In this document: one piece after another, positions 6,732 to 16,484 of the stretch
Position numbering within the stretch: position 1 is the stretch's first letter
How the letters are laid out: every line of letters starts with the position of its first letter
DNA from: Sulfurovum indicum
GTDB taxonomy: Bacteria > Campylobacterota > Campylobacteria > Campylobacterales > Sulfurovaceae
DNA length: 64,000 bases
Reading direction: 5' to 3'
Assembly: GCF_014931715.1 (NCBI RefSeq)
Contig: NZ_CP063164.1
Location: 1,612,001 to 1,676,000 of the forward strand
Made by a program: the position numbers and the translations under genes
Notes under the pieces: model-generated
The model's input: the letters and a program-made list of their open reading frames with translations, nothing else
Told to the model about the DNA's origin: nothing
Database searches by the model: none

Positions 6732-7130
6732 CCGGGTTCTGTCGTTGGGTAGTTATTTATCTAGGCCTGTTGTTGCCAACAGGCTCAAGCGAAGCATGAG
6801 TGCCGATAAACGGCTTTGCAAGAGTTAATACCATATGCTTCTTGCTGCGGACAGGGTTTACCTGGCTGAGGATGTTACCATCCCCACCGGTGGGCTCTTA
6901 CCCCACCCTTTCACCCTTACCGGGGATGATAAGGGAGCAGATAATAAAGAGAAGGCAGCAGGTAATGCTCACTGCTCTCTTCTATCTGCTCCCTGGTCCC
7001 CGGCGGTCTACTCTCTGTTGCACTTGCCCTCAGATTACTCTGGCCATCCGTTAGATGGAGTCCTCTCTTGCGTGCAGCCCGGACTTTCCTCTCGTGGACA
7101 ATGCCACCAGCAACTACCTGTCGCTCCTGT
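6717..7130 (-). ncRNA. rnpB: RNase P RNA
   Basis: The minus strand carries the conserved 5' block GAGGAAAGTCCGGGCT (around 7076-7091) and the 3' block ending in AGAACCCGGCTTATC (around 6727). The termini AGGAGCGAC (from 7128) and GTTGCTCCT (to 6717) pair to form P1. Length is about 414 nt, normal for a class A RNase P RNA. A long variable helix is visible near 6932-6998, where GGGAGCAGATA pairs with TATCTGCTCCC. It processes tRNA 5' ends. Its 3' terminus is the integration site of the neighbouring island. Confidence 0.95.
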
Positions 7131-7135
7131 GGCGA

Positions 7136-7141
7136 ATTATA
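7136..7141 (-). promoter_or_regulatory. -10 element of rnpB
   Basis: The reverse strand reads TATAAT, about 7 bases before the inferred 5' end of the RNase P RNA. The -35 region is not clear. Confidence 0.6.
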
Positions 7142-7192
7142 CCATACAAAAAAGTGATTTGGTTAATAAAGGAAAGAAAAGTTTGTAGATTT

Positions 7193-7218
7193 AAAAAAGG
7201 TGGACAGAATGCCCACCT
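7193..7218 (-). terminator. Rho-independent terminator of the oor operon
   Basis: On the minus strand, AGGTGG and CCACCT form a 6-bp stem with a 9-base loop, followed directly by TTTTTT. It begins 17 bases after the oorC stop codon and separates the operon from the rnpB promoter. Confidence 0.8.
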
Positions 7219-7234
7219 CGGAGAAAAGATGAGT

Positions 7235-7804
7235 TTATCTCACTGGACCTTTTTCCAATGCTTCAAGTGCATACTTCTTACCAAGCTCATATGCTTTAAG
7301 GTTTGCTTCATGTACTTTTTTAGGTACTTTTGAAAGCATTGTATTGATAAGCAACTCTTCATCCAGAGCTTTCATCATCGTATTTGCAATTGCAAGTGCA
7401 ACTACAGATTGTGTAATTACGTTACCAACCTCTTCTTTGGCAATTGTAATAATAGGAATTTCATAAATATTCCATTTTTTTCTATCTTCTTCTGTCGGGT
7501 GTACCAGGTTTGGCTCGATTACTATCGTTCCACCTTCTTTTACACCATGCTTGAACTGCTGATAACTTACATCTGCAACGGAAAGCATAAAGTTGATCTG
7601 ACCATCAATAGCATAAGGATACCAGATCTCATTATCATCCAACTGAATATCAACTACTGTCGGTCCACCACGGACCTGTGAGGTATAAGTTGCAGTTTTA
7701 AGACCGAAGCCGCCTCCTTTGATCTTTGCTGCTGCAAAGATCTCTCCGGCCAGAAGAACCCCTTGTCCACCAACACCGGTAAATCTCATTACAATTCTAC
7801 TCAT
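7235..7804 (-). CDS. oorC: 2-oxoglutarate:acceptor oxidoreductase, gamma subunit
   Basis: A 189-residue pyruvate/ketoisovalerate oxidoreductase gamma-type subunit. It opens with IVMRFTGVGGQGVLLAGEIFA, the family glycine-rich motif, and has TYTSQVRGGPT in the next segment. It is the last gene of oorDABC. The complex reduces ferredoxin while oxidising 2-oxoglutarate, or runs in reverse to carboxylate succinyl-CoA in the reductive TCA cycle. It lies 11 bases after oorB and is followed by a terminator. Confidence 0.92.
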   Translation of the reverse strand: MSRIVMRFTGVGGQGVLLAGEIFAAAKIKGGGFGLKTATYTSQVRGGPTVVDIQLDDNEIWYPYAIDGQINFMLSVADVSYQQFKHGVKEGGTIVIEPNLVHPTEEDRKKWNIYEIPIITIAKEEVGNVITQSVVALAIANTMMKALDEELLINTMLSKVPKKVHEANLKAYELGKKYALEALEKGPVR

Positions 7805-7815
7805 GGCTCTTCTCC

Positions 7816-8673
7816 TTATATTTTTTTCTTGAAGTCATCTTGAGTGATCGGTCCTCTTTCACCCTGATGAACTTTTTGGATCTCTTTATACAATTCACAA
7901 TACTCACCTGCTTCTGTATCTTGTTTCAAGATTCCGGTAGGGAATAGGTTCAACTGCTCTTCCGGGCTGAGCTGATCATACTTTTTCTTGGAAACAGTAA
8001 TAGAGTCGATCCAGTCAAGGTTCTCCATTGCAGACTGCATTTTGTTCTTTCTACCAAGGTTGATGTGACAATTTGACATTGCCTCAACATAAGAGAAACC
8101 TTTATGTTCCATTGCTTGCAGCAGCAACTTCTCAAGCTTCTTCGGTGCAGTTACATTCTCTCTACCTACAAATGAAGCACCTGCAGCAATAGCAAGTTCA
8201 CAACCATCAAATGTAGGATCGATGTTCCCTGCTTTTTGAGAAACTGTCCACATACCCTGTGGTGTTGTTGGTGATGTCTGAGAGTTAGTCAGACCGTAAA
8301 TGAAGTTTTGTATAATAATCAATGTAATATCGATATTTCTTCTACACCCATGAATTGTATGGTTACCGCCGATCGCAAGACCATCACCGTCACCTGCTAC
8401 ACAAATCACCTTTTTATCAGGATTCGCCAGCTTGATACCTGTTGCAAACGCTACAGTTCTTCCGTGTGTCGTATGGACTGTATTGAAGTCAACATAAGAA
8501 GAGAATCTTCCTGAACAACCAATTCCTGAAACCACACACACATCATCTTTACTCCAACCGAGTTTATCGATTGCACGGATAAATGCTTTAAGGATTACAC
8601 CATCACCACAACCCCAACACCAAAGTGTTGGCATCTTTTCCATTCTTAAATATTCATCATAATTAAATGCCAT
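7816..8673 (-). CDS. oorB: 2-oxoglutarate:acceptor oxidoreductase, beta subunit (TPP-binding)
   Basis: A 285-residue thiamine-pyrophosphate-binding subunit. It shows WCWGCGDGVIL near the N-terminus, SGIGCSGR, and the TPP/Mg motif GDGDGLAIGGNHTIH followed by RRN around residues 93-112. It carries the catalytic TPP for CoA-dependent 2-oxoacid oxidation or synthesis. The start is 1 base from the oorA stop region, so it is tightly coupled. With sucCD, acl and icd nearby, the reductive (CO2-fixing) direction is likely. Confidence 0.93.
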   Translation of the reverse strand: MAFNYDEYLRMEKMPTLWCWGCGDGVILKAFIRAIDKLGWSKDDVCVVSGIGCSGRFSSYVDFNTVHTTHGRTVAFATGIKLANPDKKVICVAGDGDGLAIGGNHTIHGCRRNIDITLIIIQNFIYGLTNSQTSPTTPQGMWTVSQKAGNIDPTFDGCELAIAAGASFVGRENVTAPKKLEKLLLQAMEHKGFSYVEAMSNCHINLGRKNKMQSAMENLDWIDSITVSKKKYDQLSPEEQLNLFPTGILKQDTEAGEYCELYKEIQKVHQGERGPITQDDFKKKI

Positions 8674-8674
8674 C

Positions 8675-9811
8675 TTATAGCTCCTTTACTTTTTCAATAA
8701 TATCTGCAGGTGAGAATGGGCGACCATTCGTTTTTGTCAGCTTATGAATATCTCTTCTTCCCATAGATCTTTGTACTTCTTCGAGATATTGTCCCTGGTT
8801 AAGCTCAACAACAAGTACTTTGTCAAATTTCTGTCCCAGTTCATACATACGCTCTTCCGGAGACGGCCAGATCGTGATCGGTCTGAAAAGACCTGCTTTA
8901 ATCCCCTCTTCTCTCAATACGTTGATCGCTTCCTTGATCGCCAGAGACGCTGAACCGTAACCGACAAGAAGAATCTCTGCATCATCCAGCAGATACTCTT
9001 CATTGCTTTCGATCTCATCTCTGTGCTCATCAACTTTTCTAAAGAGTCTGTCAATCAGTTTTCTACAGGTTTCAATCTCTTCTGTCGGGAATCCCATTGC
9101 ATCATGGTGTAATCCTGTAAAGTGGTATCTGTATCCTGTATACATTGGATTCAATACAGCCGGCTCATCTTGAGCAACACCGTATGGTCTGTACTCTTCA
9201 GCCGGACCGTCAAATGTTTTTCTTGGTTTAATACCTGCTTTTACCTCTTCAACTGATGGAAGCATTGCTTTACCATGCATATGACCGAGTGTCTCGTCCA
9301 AAAGAACAAAAACCGGCTGCATAAATCTATCTGCAAGGTTAAATGCTCTTACAGTTTCTGTGTAACACTCTGCCAGTGTCCCGGCACATACAGTAATTGA
9401 TTTATAATCACCGTGAGATGGATTTTTGGCCTGAGCGATATCTCCTTGAGATACACGTGTTGGAAGACCTGTTGACGGCCCTCCTCTCATAACGTTAACG
9501 ACAACCAAAGGTACTTCTGCCATCTGCGCAAGACCAAGGTTCTCCGCTTTAAGTGAGATACCAGGTCCTGATGTTGCTGTCAGTGTTCTTACACCTGCCA
9601 TACCGGCACCTATAGCTGCAGCTACACCTGCTATCTCATCTTCCATTTGAATCGCTGTTCCGCCAACCTTTGGAAGAAGGTCAGAGATAGTGTGCATTAC
9701 TTCACTTGATGGAGTAATTGGATACCCACCAAAGAACATACATCCGGCATCTACTGCTGCAATCGCAGCCAGATCGTTACCAGTTGAAATAATCTCTCTT
9801 GTTGCTGACAT
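8675..9811 (-). CDS. oorA: 2-oxoglutarate:acceptor oxidoreductase, alpha subunit
   Basis: A 378-residue alpha subunit with the family N-terminal motif GGYPITPSSEVMH (around residue 28), IGAGMAGVRTLTATSGPG, and the MRGGPSTGLPTRVSQGD block around residue 110. The C-terminal third has the transketolase-C-like fold ending with RRDIHKLTKTNGRPFSP. It overlaps oorD by one base and is followed immediately by oorB. It is part of the oxygen-sensitive 2-oxoglutarate synthase complex. Confidence 0.94.
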   Translation of the reverse strand: MSATREIISTGNDLAAIAAVDAGCMFFGGYPITPSSEVMHTISDLLPKVGGTAIQMEDEIAGVAAAIGAGMAGVRTLTATSGPGISLKAENLGLAQMAEVPLVVVNVMRGGPSTGLPTRVSQGDIAQAKNPSHGDYKSITVCAGTLAECYTETVRAFNLADRFMQPVFVLLDETLGHMHGKAMLPSVEEVKAGIKPRKTFDGPAEEYRPYGVAQDEPAVLNPMYTGYRYHFTGLHHDAMGFPTEEIETCRKLIDRLFRKVDEHRDEIESNEEYLLDDAEILLVGYGSASLAIKEAINVLREEGIKAGLFRPITIWPSPEERMYELGQKFDKVLVVELNQGQYLEEVQRSMGRRDIHKLTKTNGRPFSPADIIEKVKEL

Positions 9812-10143
9812 TAGTTCGCCTCCTTATAATCTTCAGGTAATCTATACCCATTGTTTTTGATCGCTTCCTGTCTAGCTTTTGCCGAGTCTGTCAACTTAGC
9901 AAATTTAAACTCTTTCTTTTCAGCCACATAGATAGCAAAGTCTGGACAAGTAAGTTCACATTCATTACATCCAATACATGCTTCCGGTGCAACAATACTG
10001 ATCATTGCACCTAGTGTTGAAGTTGGTTCTGCTTTCATTGCAAGAACACCTGCAGGGCATGCGTCTACACAAATGTCACATGCTTTACATCGAGATGTAT
10101 CTACCCATACTGGAGTATTTTCCGGAGCTGCCATTACTGCCAT
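9811..10143 (-). CDS. oorD: 2-oxoglutarate:acceptor oxidoreductase, delta subunit (2[4Fe-4S] ferredoxin-like)
   Basis: A 110-residue protein with two 4Fe-4S motifs, CKACDICVDACPAG and CIGCNECELTCPDF. It is the electron-transfer subunit and the first gene of oorDABC, as in Campylobacter and Helicobacter. Its stop overlaps the oorA start by one base. Upstream, 10144-10308 has no gene and presumably holds the operon promoter. Confidence 0.93.
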   Translation of the reverse strand: MAVMAAPENTPVWVDTSRCKACDICVDACPAGVLAMKAEPTSTLGAMISIVAPEACIGCNECELTCPDFAIYVAEKKEFKFAKLTDSAKARQEAIKNNGYRLPEDYKEAN

Positions 10144-10308
10144 GTTTTCCCCTTTTTAGTTATAGTTATTTCGTGAGATATACTAAGGATTACCCTTATT
10201 CACTAAGTAAAGGATATCTTACTTTTCGTAATGTTGCTATAAATAAGCTTGAATTATTGGTTGTATAAGGGATGTTGTTACCATTCGAAGCAACAAAATT
10301 ATGCTTTT

Positions 10309-10587
10309 TCAGGTGTTAATTTTACCAATAGCACACGAGACAAAACTTTTTGCTTTTGCTGAACTGCTTTCAACAAATCCCAATTTCTCACCTACCAGAG
10401 GATATCCTAATGACTTCAGTGTCTTTGAGAGCATCTCTCTCTGATTTTCCTCTATATCGAGTGTTATCTCCCGTGGTTCGCACTCAAGATCAACCTTGAC
10501 TTCCCCAAACAGAGGACGCAATTTTTCTTTCAATGTGTGTGCACAACCTTCACATTTGACATTTTGCACTTTAAATGTTTGTATCAT
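10309..10587 (-). CDS. Heavy-metal-associated (HMA) domain protein, copper-chaperone-like
   Basis: A 92-residue protein. Residues 1-68 are an HMA ferredoxin-like fold with metal site VKCEGCAHTL (C12, C15), where the usual first hydrophobic-Met position is replaced. A C-terminal extension of about 24 residues ends with an extra Cys (SCAIGK). CopZ-type proteins carry Cu(I) to P-type ATPases; the metal here is inferred. It stands alone between oorD and sucD. The start is preceded by AAGG with good spacing. Confidence 0.75.
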   Translation of the reverse strand: MIQTFKVQNVKCEGCAHTLKEKLRPLFGEVKVDLECEPREITLDIEENQREMLSKTLKSLGYPLVGEKLGFVESSSAKAKSFVSCAIGKINT

Positions 10588-10914
10588 TTCGTTACCTTTT
10601 AATCATATTTAGTGTTTAGACACCATTCCATAAAAAAGATTAACCTGTCAAGAAAGTTTGAAGAAAATCATACATTAAATGCATTTTTTCTTGTTCAAGG
10701 AAGTTTTTCTACACAACTGCATTTGCTGACCTCGGGTTCTACTTTTTTCTTTTCTTTACTGAAGAAAAGAAAAATAGAACAGGAGGAACAAAACTAAATG
10801 TTCAATTATAATAAGTCACTAAACATAATAAGTTAATAAAGATTTTCGTTGCGTTAAAAGTAGATTAAAAAATGTAAACTTAGGTCTGGGAGAGATCCCT
10901 GACCTGAAAAAAGA
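10588..10914. other. Intergenic region with a long A/T-rich hairpin
   Basis: No gene that I can support. At 10736-10780 a left arm GTTCTA then CTTTTTTCTTTTCTT pairs with AAGAAAAGAAAAATAGAAC. This gives about 19 bp with two one-base bulges and a 5-base loop. AGGAGG follows at 10781, then an ATG at 10798 that opens only 12 codons (MFNYNKSLNIIS). The hairpin may be a bidirectional terminator or regulatory element. Confidence 0.5.
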
Positions 10915-11787
10915 TTATTTAGACAATACTTCTTTAACCGCTTTCCCGATATCTGCAGGAGAAACAACCACTTTTACACCTGCTGCTTCAAGTGCGTCCA
11001 TCTTCTCTTTTGCCGTACCTGCACTGCCGCTTACGATTGCTCCGGCATGCCCCATTCTCTTGCCTTTGGGTGCTGTCTGACCGGCAATAAAAGCAACTAC
11101 CGGCTTACTAATATTCTCTTTGATAAACTTTGCCGCCTGGATCTCAAGATCACCACCGATCTCACCAATCATCACGATAGCTTCAGTTTCTGGATCTGCC
11201 TCAAACATTGGAAGAAGCTGCTTGTAGCTAAGACCAATGATAGGGTCACCACCGATACCAACTGCCGTTGTAATGCCATACCCCTCTTTGACTACCTGAT
11301 TTGCTCCCTCATATGTCAGTGTTCCTGACTTGGAAATAAGTCCAACATTTCCCTTTTTGAAAATATTACCCGGCATAATACCGATCTTGCACTCTTCAGC
11401 AGTAATAACACCCGGACAGTTCGGTCCTATCGTCATCATTCCATGTTTTACTGCATAGGCTTTGGCCATCTGCATGTCACGTACAGGAGCACCTTCTGTA
11501 ATGATAACAGCCAGTTCAATTCCAGCATCAGCAGCTTCCATGACTGCATCTGCAACAAATGCAGGCGGGACAAATACCATAGAGACTGTCGCTCCTGTTG
11601 CATCAACTGCATCTTTCACTGTATTAAATACCGGCTTGCCAAGATGCTCTTGTCCACCTTTGTTCGGTGTAACACCACCAACAATATTCGTACCATAGGC
11701 AATACACTGCTCAGCATGGAAAGTACCTTCACTTCCGGTGAATCCCTGTACGATAACTTTTGTGTCTTTATTTACCAGAATACTCAT
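10915..11787 (-). CDS. sucD: Succinyl-CoA synthetase (ADP-forming), alpha subunit
   Basis: A 290-residue alpha subunit. It has the CoA-binding Rossmann start ([17 protein letters not shown]), the GPNCPGVIT block and the phosphohistidine motif [14 protein letters not shown] near residue 246. It interconverts succinyl-CoA and succinate with nucleotide phosphorylation. In the reductive TCA cycle it activates succinate for the neighbouring OorDABC. The start lies 1 base after the sucC stop. Confidence 0.95.
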   Translation of the reverse strand: MSILVNKDTKVIVQGFTGSEGTFHAEQCIAYGTNIVGGVTPNKGGQEHLGKPVFNTVKDAVDATGATVSMVFVPPAFVADAVMEAADAGIELAVIITEGAPVRDMQMAKAYAVKHGMMTIGPNCPGVITAEECKIGIMPGNIFKKGNVGLISKSGTLTYEGANQVVKEGYGITTAVGIGGDPIIGLSYKQLLPMFEADPETEAIVMIGEIGGDLEIQAAKFIKENISKPVVAFIAGQTAPKGKRMGHAGAIVSGSAGTAKEKMDALEAAGVKVVVSPADIGKAVKEVLSK

Positions 11788-11788
11788 C

Positions 11789-12964
11789 TTAGTTCGCTCC
11801 TTTTGCTGCTTCTACCGCTTTTTTCGCACCGTCTGCCAAGTCAGTAGCAGGAATAACATTGGCAATGTTTGCATTTGCAAGAATCTCTGCTGCTTCTACT
11901 GCATTTGTTCCATCCAGTCTAACCACGACCGGTACATGTACATCTACCAGTTTTGTCGCTTCCAAAATACCGTTCGCAATACGGTCACATCTTACAATAC
12001 CACCGAATATGTTAACAAAAATCGCTTTTACTTTCGGATTTTTCAGAATGATCTCAAATCCTTTTGCGACCGTTTCAGCATTCGCTTTACCACCTACGTC
12101 AAGGAAGTTCGCCGGCGTGCCACCCATATAGTTTATCGTATCCATCGTCCCCATTGCCAGACCTGCACCGTTAACCATACATCCAATCTCACCGTCAAGT
12201 GCAATATAGCTCAAACCATACTGTGCTGCTTCTCTCTCATCCGGATCTTCTTCAGAAATATCTCTCATCTCTTCGATTTCAGGGTGTCTGTAGAGTGCAG
12301 AGTCATCAAATCCCATCTTTCCGTCAAGTGCAAGGAAGTCGCCAGAGCCTGTTTTTATGAGAGGGTTTATCTCGATCATTTCGGCATCTTTATCCATATA
12401 GACTTTATAAAGCTTCGATGCAAAATCAATGAATTTTTTCTGCTCGTTCTTATCAGTAATACCAAGACCGAAAACCAACTCTCTTCCATGGAATCCTTGG
12501 AATCCGACTGCTGGATCAACTGCTACTTTTACAATCTTTTCCGGTGTCTCTTCAGCAACTTTCTCAATCTCCATACCACCTTCGGTAGAAGCCATGATCA
12601 CAGGCATCTCTTTCGCTCTGTCCAATACTACACCAAGATAGAGCTCATCCTGAATATCGGCACCCTCTTCTATATAGATCTTTTGGACCAGTTTACCTTC
12701 CGGTCCGGTCTGATGTGTAACCAGTGTCATTCCAAGAATCTCGCCAGCCAGCTCTCTAACCTCTTCAATCGATTTAGCCAGCTTAACACCTCCGCCAAGT
12801 CCACGGCCACCCGCATGGATCTGCGCTTTTACCACCCAGATATTTCCACCAAGTTCATGTGCTGCTTTTACAGCCTCATCCGGTGTATTTGCAACGATTC
12901 CTCGTGGTGTCGGCACACCATACTGGGCAAAAATCTGCTTTGCCTGATACTCATGAATATTCAT
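11789..12964 (-). CDS. sucC: Succinyl-CoA synthetase (ADP-forming), beta subunit
   Basis: A 391-residue beta subunit with an ATP-grasp domain: [20 protein letters not shown] at the start, [20 protein letters not shown] at about residues 44-63, and EINPL near residue 197. The C-terminal ligase domain has [11 protein letters not shown]. It forms the heterotetramer with SucD. Length matches the family. It is the first gene of sucCD. The 160 bases upstream contain no gene and end in the fumC terminator. Confidence 0.95.
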   Translation of the reverse strand: MNIHEYQAKQIFAQYGVPTPRGIVANTPDEAVKAAHELGGNIWVVKAQIHAGGRGLGGGVKLAKSIEEVRELAGEILGMTLVTHQTGPEGKLVQKIYIEEGADIQDELYLGVVLDRAKEMPVIMASTEGGMEIEKVAEETPEKIVKVAVDPAVGFQGFHGRELVFGLGITDKNEQKKFIDFASKLYKVYMDKDAEMIEINPLIKTGSGDFLALDGKMGFDDSALYRHPEIEEMRDISEEDPDEREAAQYGLSYIALDGEIGCMVNGAGLAMGTMDTINYMGGTPANFLDVGGKANAETVAKGFEIILKNPKVKAIFVNIFGGIVRCDRIANGILEATKLVDVHVPVVVRLDGTNAVEAAEILANANIANVIPATDLADGAKKAVEAAKGAN

Positions 12965-13097
12965 GCAGTCTCCTTTTTTTCAATAAGTTCCTTTATTGTA
13001 CAACTAACGCTGATAATATATGATTAATTGAATTATTATAAAGTGTGATTTTAATAAAGTGGTAAATTTTTACACAGTTTTAATGAGGTTTTCGGGG

Positions 13098-13122
13098 AAA
13101 AGGCAGCAAATTGCTACCTTTT
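13098..13122 (-). terminator. Terminator of fumC
   Basis: On minus, AAAAGG-T-AGCA and TGCT-G-CCTTTT form a stem around ATT, eight bases after the fumC stop. The distal arm supplies the only T-run. Confidence 0.6.
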
Positions 13123-13129
13123 GTAAAAT

Positions 13130-14527
13130 TTAAGCCTTGGGAGCAATCATTTCCTGCGGCTGAACATAACGATCAAACTCTTCTGCTGAAAGGAAACCAA
13201 GATTGATTGCTTCTTCTTTCAGAGTTGTACCGTTTGCATGTGCTGTTTTAGCAATTTTTGCAGCGTTCTCATAACCAATATACGGATTAAGTGCTGTTAC
13301 CAACATTAAAGAATCATTGAGGAATTTTTCGATCTTCTCTTCTATCGGCTGAATACCGACAGCACAATTAACATCAAAGCTTCTCATAGAGTCAGCCAAA
13401 AGTCTTACTGACTGTAGAATGTTGTAGGCAATAACCGGTTTAAAGACATTCAGTTCGAAATTTCCCTGTGAAGCTGCAAAACCAACCGCTGCATCGTTCC
13501 CCATCACCTGAACGGCAACCATAGTGATCGCCTCTGCCTGTGTTGGATTCACTTTGCCCGGCATAATGGATGAACCAGGTTCATTGGCCGGGATCTCAAT
13601 CTCTCCAAGTCCGCATCTCGGTCCGCTTGCCAGCCATCTGATATCGTTAGCAATCTTCATTAAGTTTGCTGCCAATGCCTTAAGTGCACCTGAAAGTACC
13701 ACTTCAGCATCATGACCTGTCAATGCATGGAACTTATTAGGCTGAGAAACGAAGCCATAATCTTTTTCCATAAAGCTATTGAGCTGTGCTGCAACTCTCT
13801 GTGAGAATTCCGGATGGGAGTTGAGTCCTGTACCTACTGCGGTACCTCCGATGGCAAGCTCTCTACAGTAAACAAGAGCATCTTCAATCTGTTTCAGGTT
13901 TGTTTCAAGCATAGCAACATATCCGCTAAGCTCCTGTCCCAGGGTCAATGGTGTTGCATCCTGAAGATGCGTGCGTCCAATCTTCACAATATCCGAAAAA
14001 GCTTTTGATTTTGCCTCAAGTGTTCCCTTAAGCTGTTTAAGTGCCGGGATAAGGTTATCTGTTACTGCCACCACCTCAGCAATTCTCATACCGGTTGGAT
14101 AAGTATCATTGGAGCTCTGCCCCTTGTTCACATCATCGTTTGGATGAACCAGATGTTCCTTGGTAAAATCTCCACCAAGAAGTTCTGTTGCTTTATTGGC
14201 GACTACTTCATTCATGTTCATATTTGACTGTGTACCCGAACCTGTCTGCCATACTACCAGCGGGAAGTTATCATCAAGTTCACCGGCAAGTACACTATCG
14301 CATGCTTTAACAATTGCATCAGTCTTGTCATCCTCAAGACGGCCAAGCTCATTGTTCACCAGGGCACATGCTTTTTTCAGGTTTGCAAATCCGTAAACGA
14401 CTTCCATCGGCATCTTTTCAACACCAATCTGAAAATTCTGTACAGAACGCTGAGTCTGGGCAGCCCAATACTTGTCTGCAGGAACCTGCATTTCTCCCAT
14501 AGTATCTTTTTCTATTCTATATTCCAT
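13130..14527 (-). CDS. fumC: Class II fumarate hydratase
   Basis: A 465-residue member of the aspartase/fumarase superfamily with the signature [13 protein letters not shown] (about residue 316), GSGTQSNMN near residue 97 and [16 protein letters not shown] near residue 184. It interconverts fumarate and malate without an iron-sulfur cluster. The start [16 protein letters not shown] is typical. It lies 13 bases after the first malate dehydrogenase-type gene on the same strand, so the two C4-acid steps of the cycle are coexpressed. Confidence 0.95.
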   Translation of the reverse strand: MEYRIEKDTMGEMQVPADKYWAAQTQRSVQNFQIGVEKMPMEVVYGFANLKKACALVNNELGRLEDDKTDAIVKACDSVLAGELDDNFPLVVWQTGSGTQSNMNMNEVVANKATELLGGDFTKEHLVHPNDDVNKGQSSNDTYPTGMRIAEVVAVTDNLIPALKQLKGTLEAKSKAFSDIVKIGRTHLQDATPLTLGQELSGYVAMLETNLKQIEDALVYCRELAIGGTAVGTGLNSHPEFSQRVAAQLNSFMEKDYGFVSQPNKFHALTGHDAEVVLSGALKALAANLMKIANDIRWLASGPRCGLGEIEIPANEPGSSIMPGKVNPTQAEAITMVAVQVMGNDAAVGFAASQGNFELNVFKPVIAYNILQSVRLLADSMRSFDVNCAVGIQPIEEKIEKFLNDSLMLVTALNPYIGYENAAKIAKTAHANGTTLKEEAINLGFLSAEEFDRYVQPQEMIAPKA

Positions 14528-14540
14528 CTGTTACTTTCTC

Positions 14541-15485
14541 CTAATCAAAAAATTTATTCGCTTTAAGTATGTCTATCCCTTCCCGGATACTCTCTACTGA
14601 CGTTTTGAACTTTTCTCTGGTCGCATCATCCAGTTCAATCTCAATTATCTTCTCTGCACCGTGCTTACCAAGCACGACAGGTACACCGACAGAAACATCG
14701 CTGTATCCGTATTCTCCTTCAAGCAGCACAGAAGATGCAACAACTACTTTGGAGTCATTGAGTATCGCTTCAACCATATAGGCAATGGCACGGCCAGGAG
14801 CATAGTAGCCGGAAGTTCCAAGATGCTTGACGATCTCTGCCCCGCCGTTCCTGGTACGTTCAATAATCTCTTCCATTTCTTCTTTGCTAAGAAGTTCTAA
14901 TGTATTCACCGAACCAACCTGTACTTTATGTGGAAGAGGGATCATATGCTGTCCATGATCACCGATGACAAGAGTACCTGTCTGCCCTGCACCATATCCC
15001 AGTTTATTATATATCTGGTATGCCATTCTGGCACCATCAAGTGCCCCGGCCATACCAATGATACGGTTACGCTCCCACCCTGTCATCCTATGGATCACAT
15101 AGGACATCACATCAAGCGGATTGGAGACACAGATGATCACTGCATCAGGGGAGTACTTCATTACATCTTCCACAACACTCTTCATGATCTTTGCATTGAT
15201 CATTAAAAGATCTTCACGTGTCATATCCCCTTTTCGCGGTACACCGGCAGTAATAACCACAATGTCACAATCATTCACATCTGCCGGAGACTCTGCTGCT
15301 GTAACGATCGTACTGACAGGTGCATAATGTACCGACTGTCCGATATCAATCGCTTTTCCCTTGGCTACACCCTCAGCAATATCAAAAAGAACGATCTCTC
15401 CGCATACTCCCATCATACTCAAAGAGTATGCTGCAGTCGCTCCTACTGCACCTGCACCGATAATCCCTACTTTACGCTTTGTCAT
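14541..15485 (-). CDS. Malate/lactate dehydrogenase family protein, NAD-type
   Basis: A 314-residue protein. It has the dinucleotide motif GAGAVG (residues 10-15), Asp35 at the end of strand 2 (NAD preference), Arg84 and Arg90 in GVPRKGDMTREDLL (malate-type substrate arginines), D150-x2-R153 and catalytic His177. The catalytic loop reads GDHGQHMIPL, where the family usually has G-x-H-G-D. Malate dehydrogenase is the best call, but the variant loop leaves room for another 2-hydroxyacid. It directly follows a second paralogue with a 3-base gap and precedes fumC. Confidence 0.75.
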   Translation of the reverse strand: MTKRKVGIIGAGAVGATAAYSLSMMGVCGEIVLFDIAEGVAKGKAIDIGQSVHYAPVSTIVTAAESPADVNDCDIVVITAGVPRKGDMTREDLLMINAKIMKSVVEDVMKYSPDAVIICVSNPLDVMSYVIHRMTGWERNRIIGMAGALDGARMAYQIYNKLGYGAGQTGTLVIGDHGQHMIPLPHKVQVGSVNTLELLSKEEMEEIIERTRNGGAEIVKHLGTSGYYAPGRAIAYMVEAILNDSKVVVASSVLLEGEYGYSDVSVGVPVVLGKHGAEKIIEIELDDATREKFKTSVESIREGIDILKANKFFD

Positions 15486-15488
15486 AAA

Positions 15489-16460
15489 TTACTTCTTCTC
15501 TTCTCTAAGTTCTGCAAAAAAATCCAATTCGTGAAGCTTATCTATCATTTCCTGCACGGATGCAACAGAGTTCTTGAAACGCTTTTGCTGTAACGGTTTA
15601 AGTGTCATATTGATCACCTTTTCTGCACCACCTGCTCCAATCATGACCGGTACACCGGAAACTACACCGGAATAACCGTAATCATTTTCAAGTAGAATTG
15701 CACAAGAGTGTATCTGATTGGTATCTTTAAGAATTGCTTCAACCATAACTGTCGTTGATTTTGCAGGTGCATAGTATGCAGATCCGTCTCCAAGAAGGTT
15801 AACGATCTCTGCACCACCGTTTCTTGTTTTCCGTACGATCTCACCGATCTCTTCAGAGTCAAGCAGATCCTCAATAGGTACACCTGCTACAGTAGTAAAC
15901 TTGGGAAGCGGTACCATCGTATCACCATGTCCACCCATGACGGTAGCACGGATCTGACCTGCCCCGTATTCCAGCTTTTCATAGATAAAGTGCGCCATAC
16001 GTGCTGCATCCAGGATACCTGCCATTCCCATTACTCTTTCTCTTGGAAAGCCTGTATATTTGAGTGCTACATATGTCATTACATCGAGGGGATTGGATAC
16101 AACAACGACAATGGAGTCCGGTGCATGCTCCTTAATCTCTTTTGCATAGCTTTTGACGATCTCTGCATTTTTTACAAGAAGGTCATCTCTGCTCATTCCA
16201 GGTGTTCTTGGTACACCTGCAGTGATGATAACCACATCAGAAGCGGCCATATCTTCCGGACCTTTGGCCGCTTTTACAATAGTATGCTGTCTCGCTGCAT
16301 TGGCGGCTTGTGACATATCGAGTGCTTTTCCTTTTGCCACATCATAGTTTCTTCCGAGAAGTACTATATTGTGACATGCACCGTTCATTGCCAGAATAAA
16401 TGCAACAGTCGATCCAAAGTTCCCTGTACCGATAACTGTGACTTTTTTACCTTTTGCCAT
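15489..16460 (-). CDS. mdh: Malate dehydrogenase, possibly NADP-preferring
   Basis: A 323-residue malate dehydrogenase of the LDH-like group. It shows GTGNFG (residues 11-16), Arg85 and Arg91 in GVPRTPGMSRDDLL, D151-x2-R154, and the canonical catalytic loop GGHGDTMVPLP (His178). At the end of strand 2 the usual Asp is replaced by Gly36-Arg37 (VLLGRNYD), a change that in this fold favours NADP(H); that is inference. It reduces oxaloacetate to malate in the reductive TCA cycle. It is the first gene of an mdh-mdh-like-fumC cluster. A large palindromic element lies just upstream. Confidence 0.88.
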   Translation of the reverse strand: MAKGKKVTVIGTGNFGSTVAFILAMNGACHNIVLLGRNYDVAKGKALDMSQAANAARQHTIVKAAKGPEDMAASDVVIITAGVPRTPGMSRDDLLVKNAEIVKSYAKEIKEHAPDSIVVVVSNPLDVMTYVALKYTGFPRERVMGMAGILDAARMAHFIYEKLEYGAGQIRATVMGGHGDTMVPLPKFTTVAGVPIEDLLDSEEIGEIVRKTRNGGAEIVNLLGDGSAYYAPAKSTTVMVEAILKDTNQIHSCAILLENDYGYSGVVSGVPVMIGAGGAEKVINMTLKPLQQKRFKNSVASVQEMIDKLHELDFFAELREEKK

Positions 16461-16484
16461 CTCTATTCTCCCTAGTTATGAAAT

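Noticed and set aside
11738-13027. Open frame of 429 codons on the plus strand opposite sucC and sucD
   Set aside because: It is antisense to two well-conserved genes. Its translation is rich in Cys, Phe, His and Arg, as expected from reverse-strand codon patterns, with no domain.
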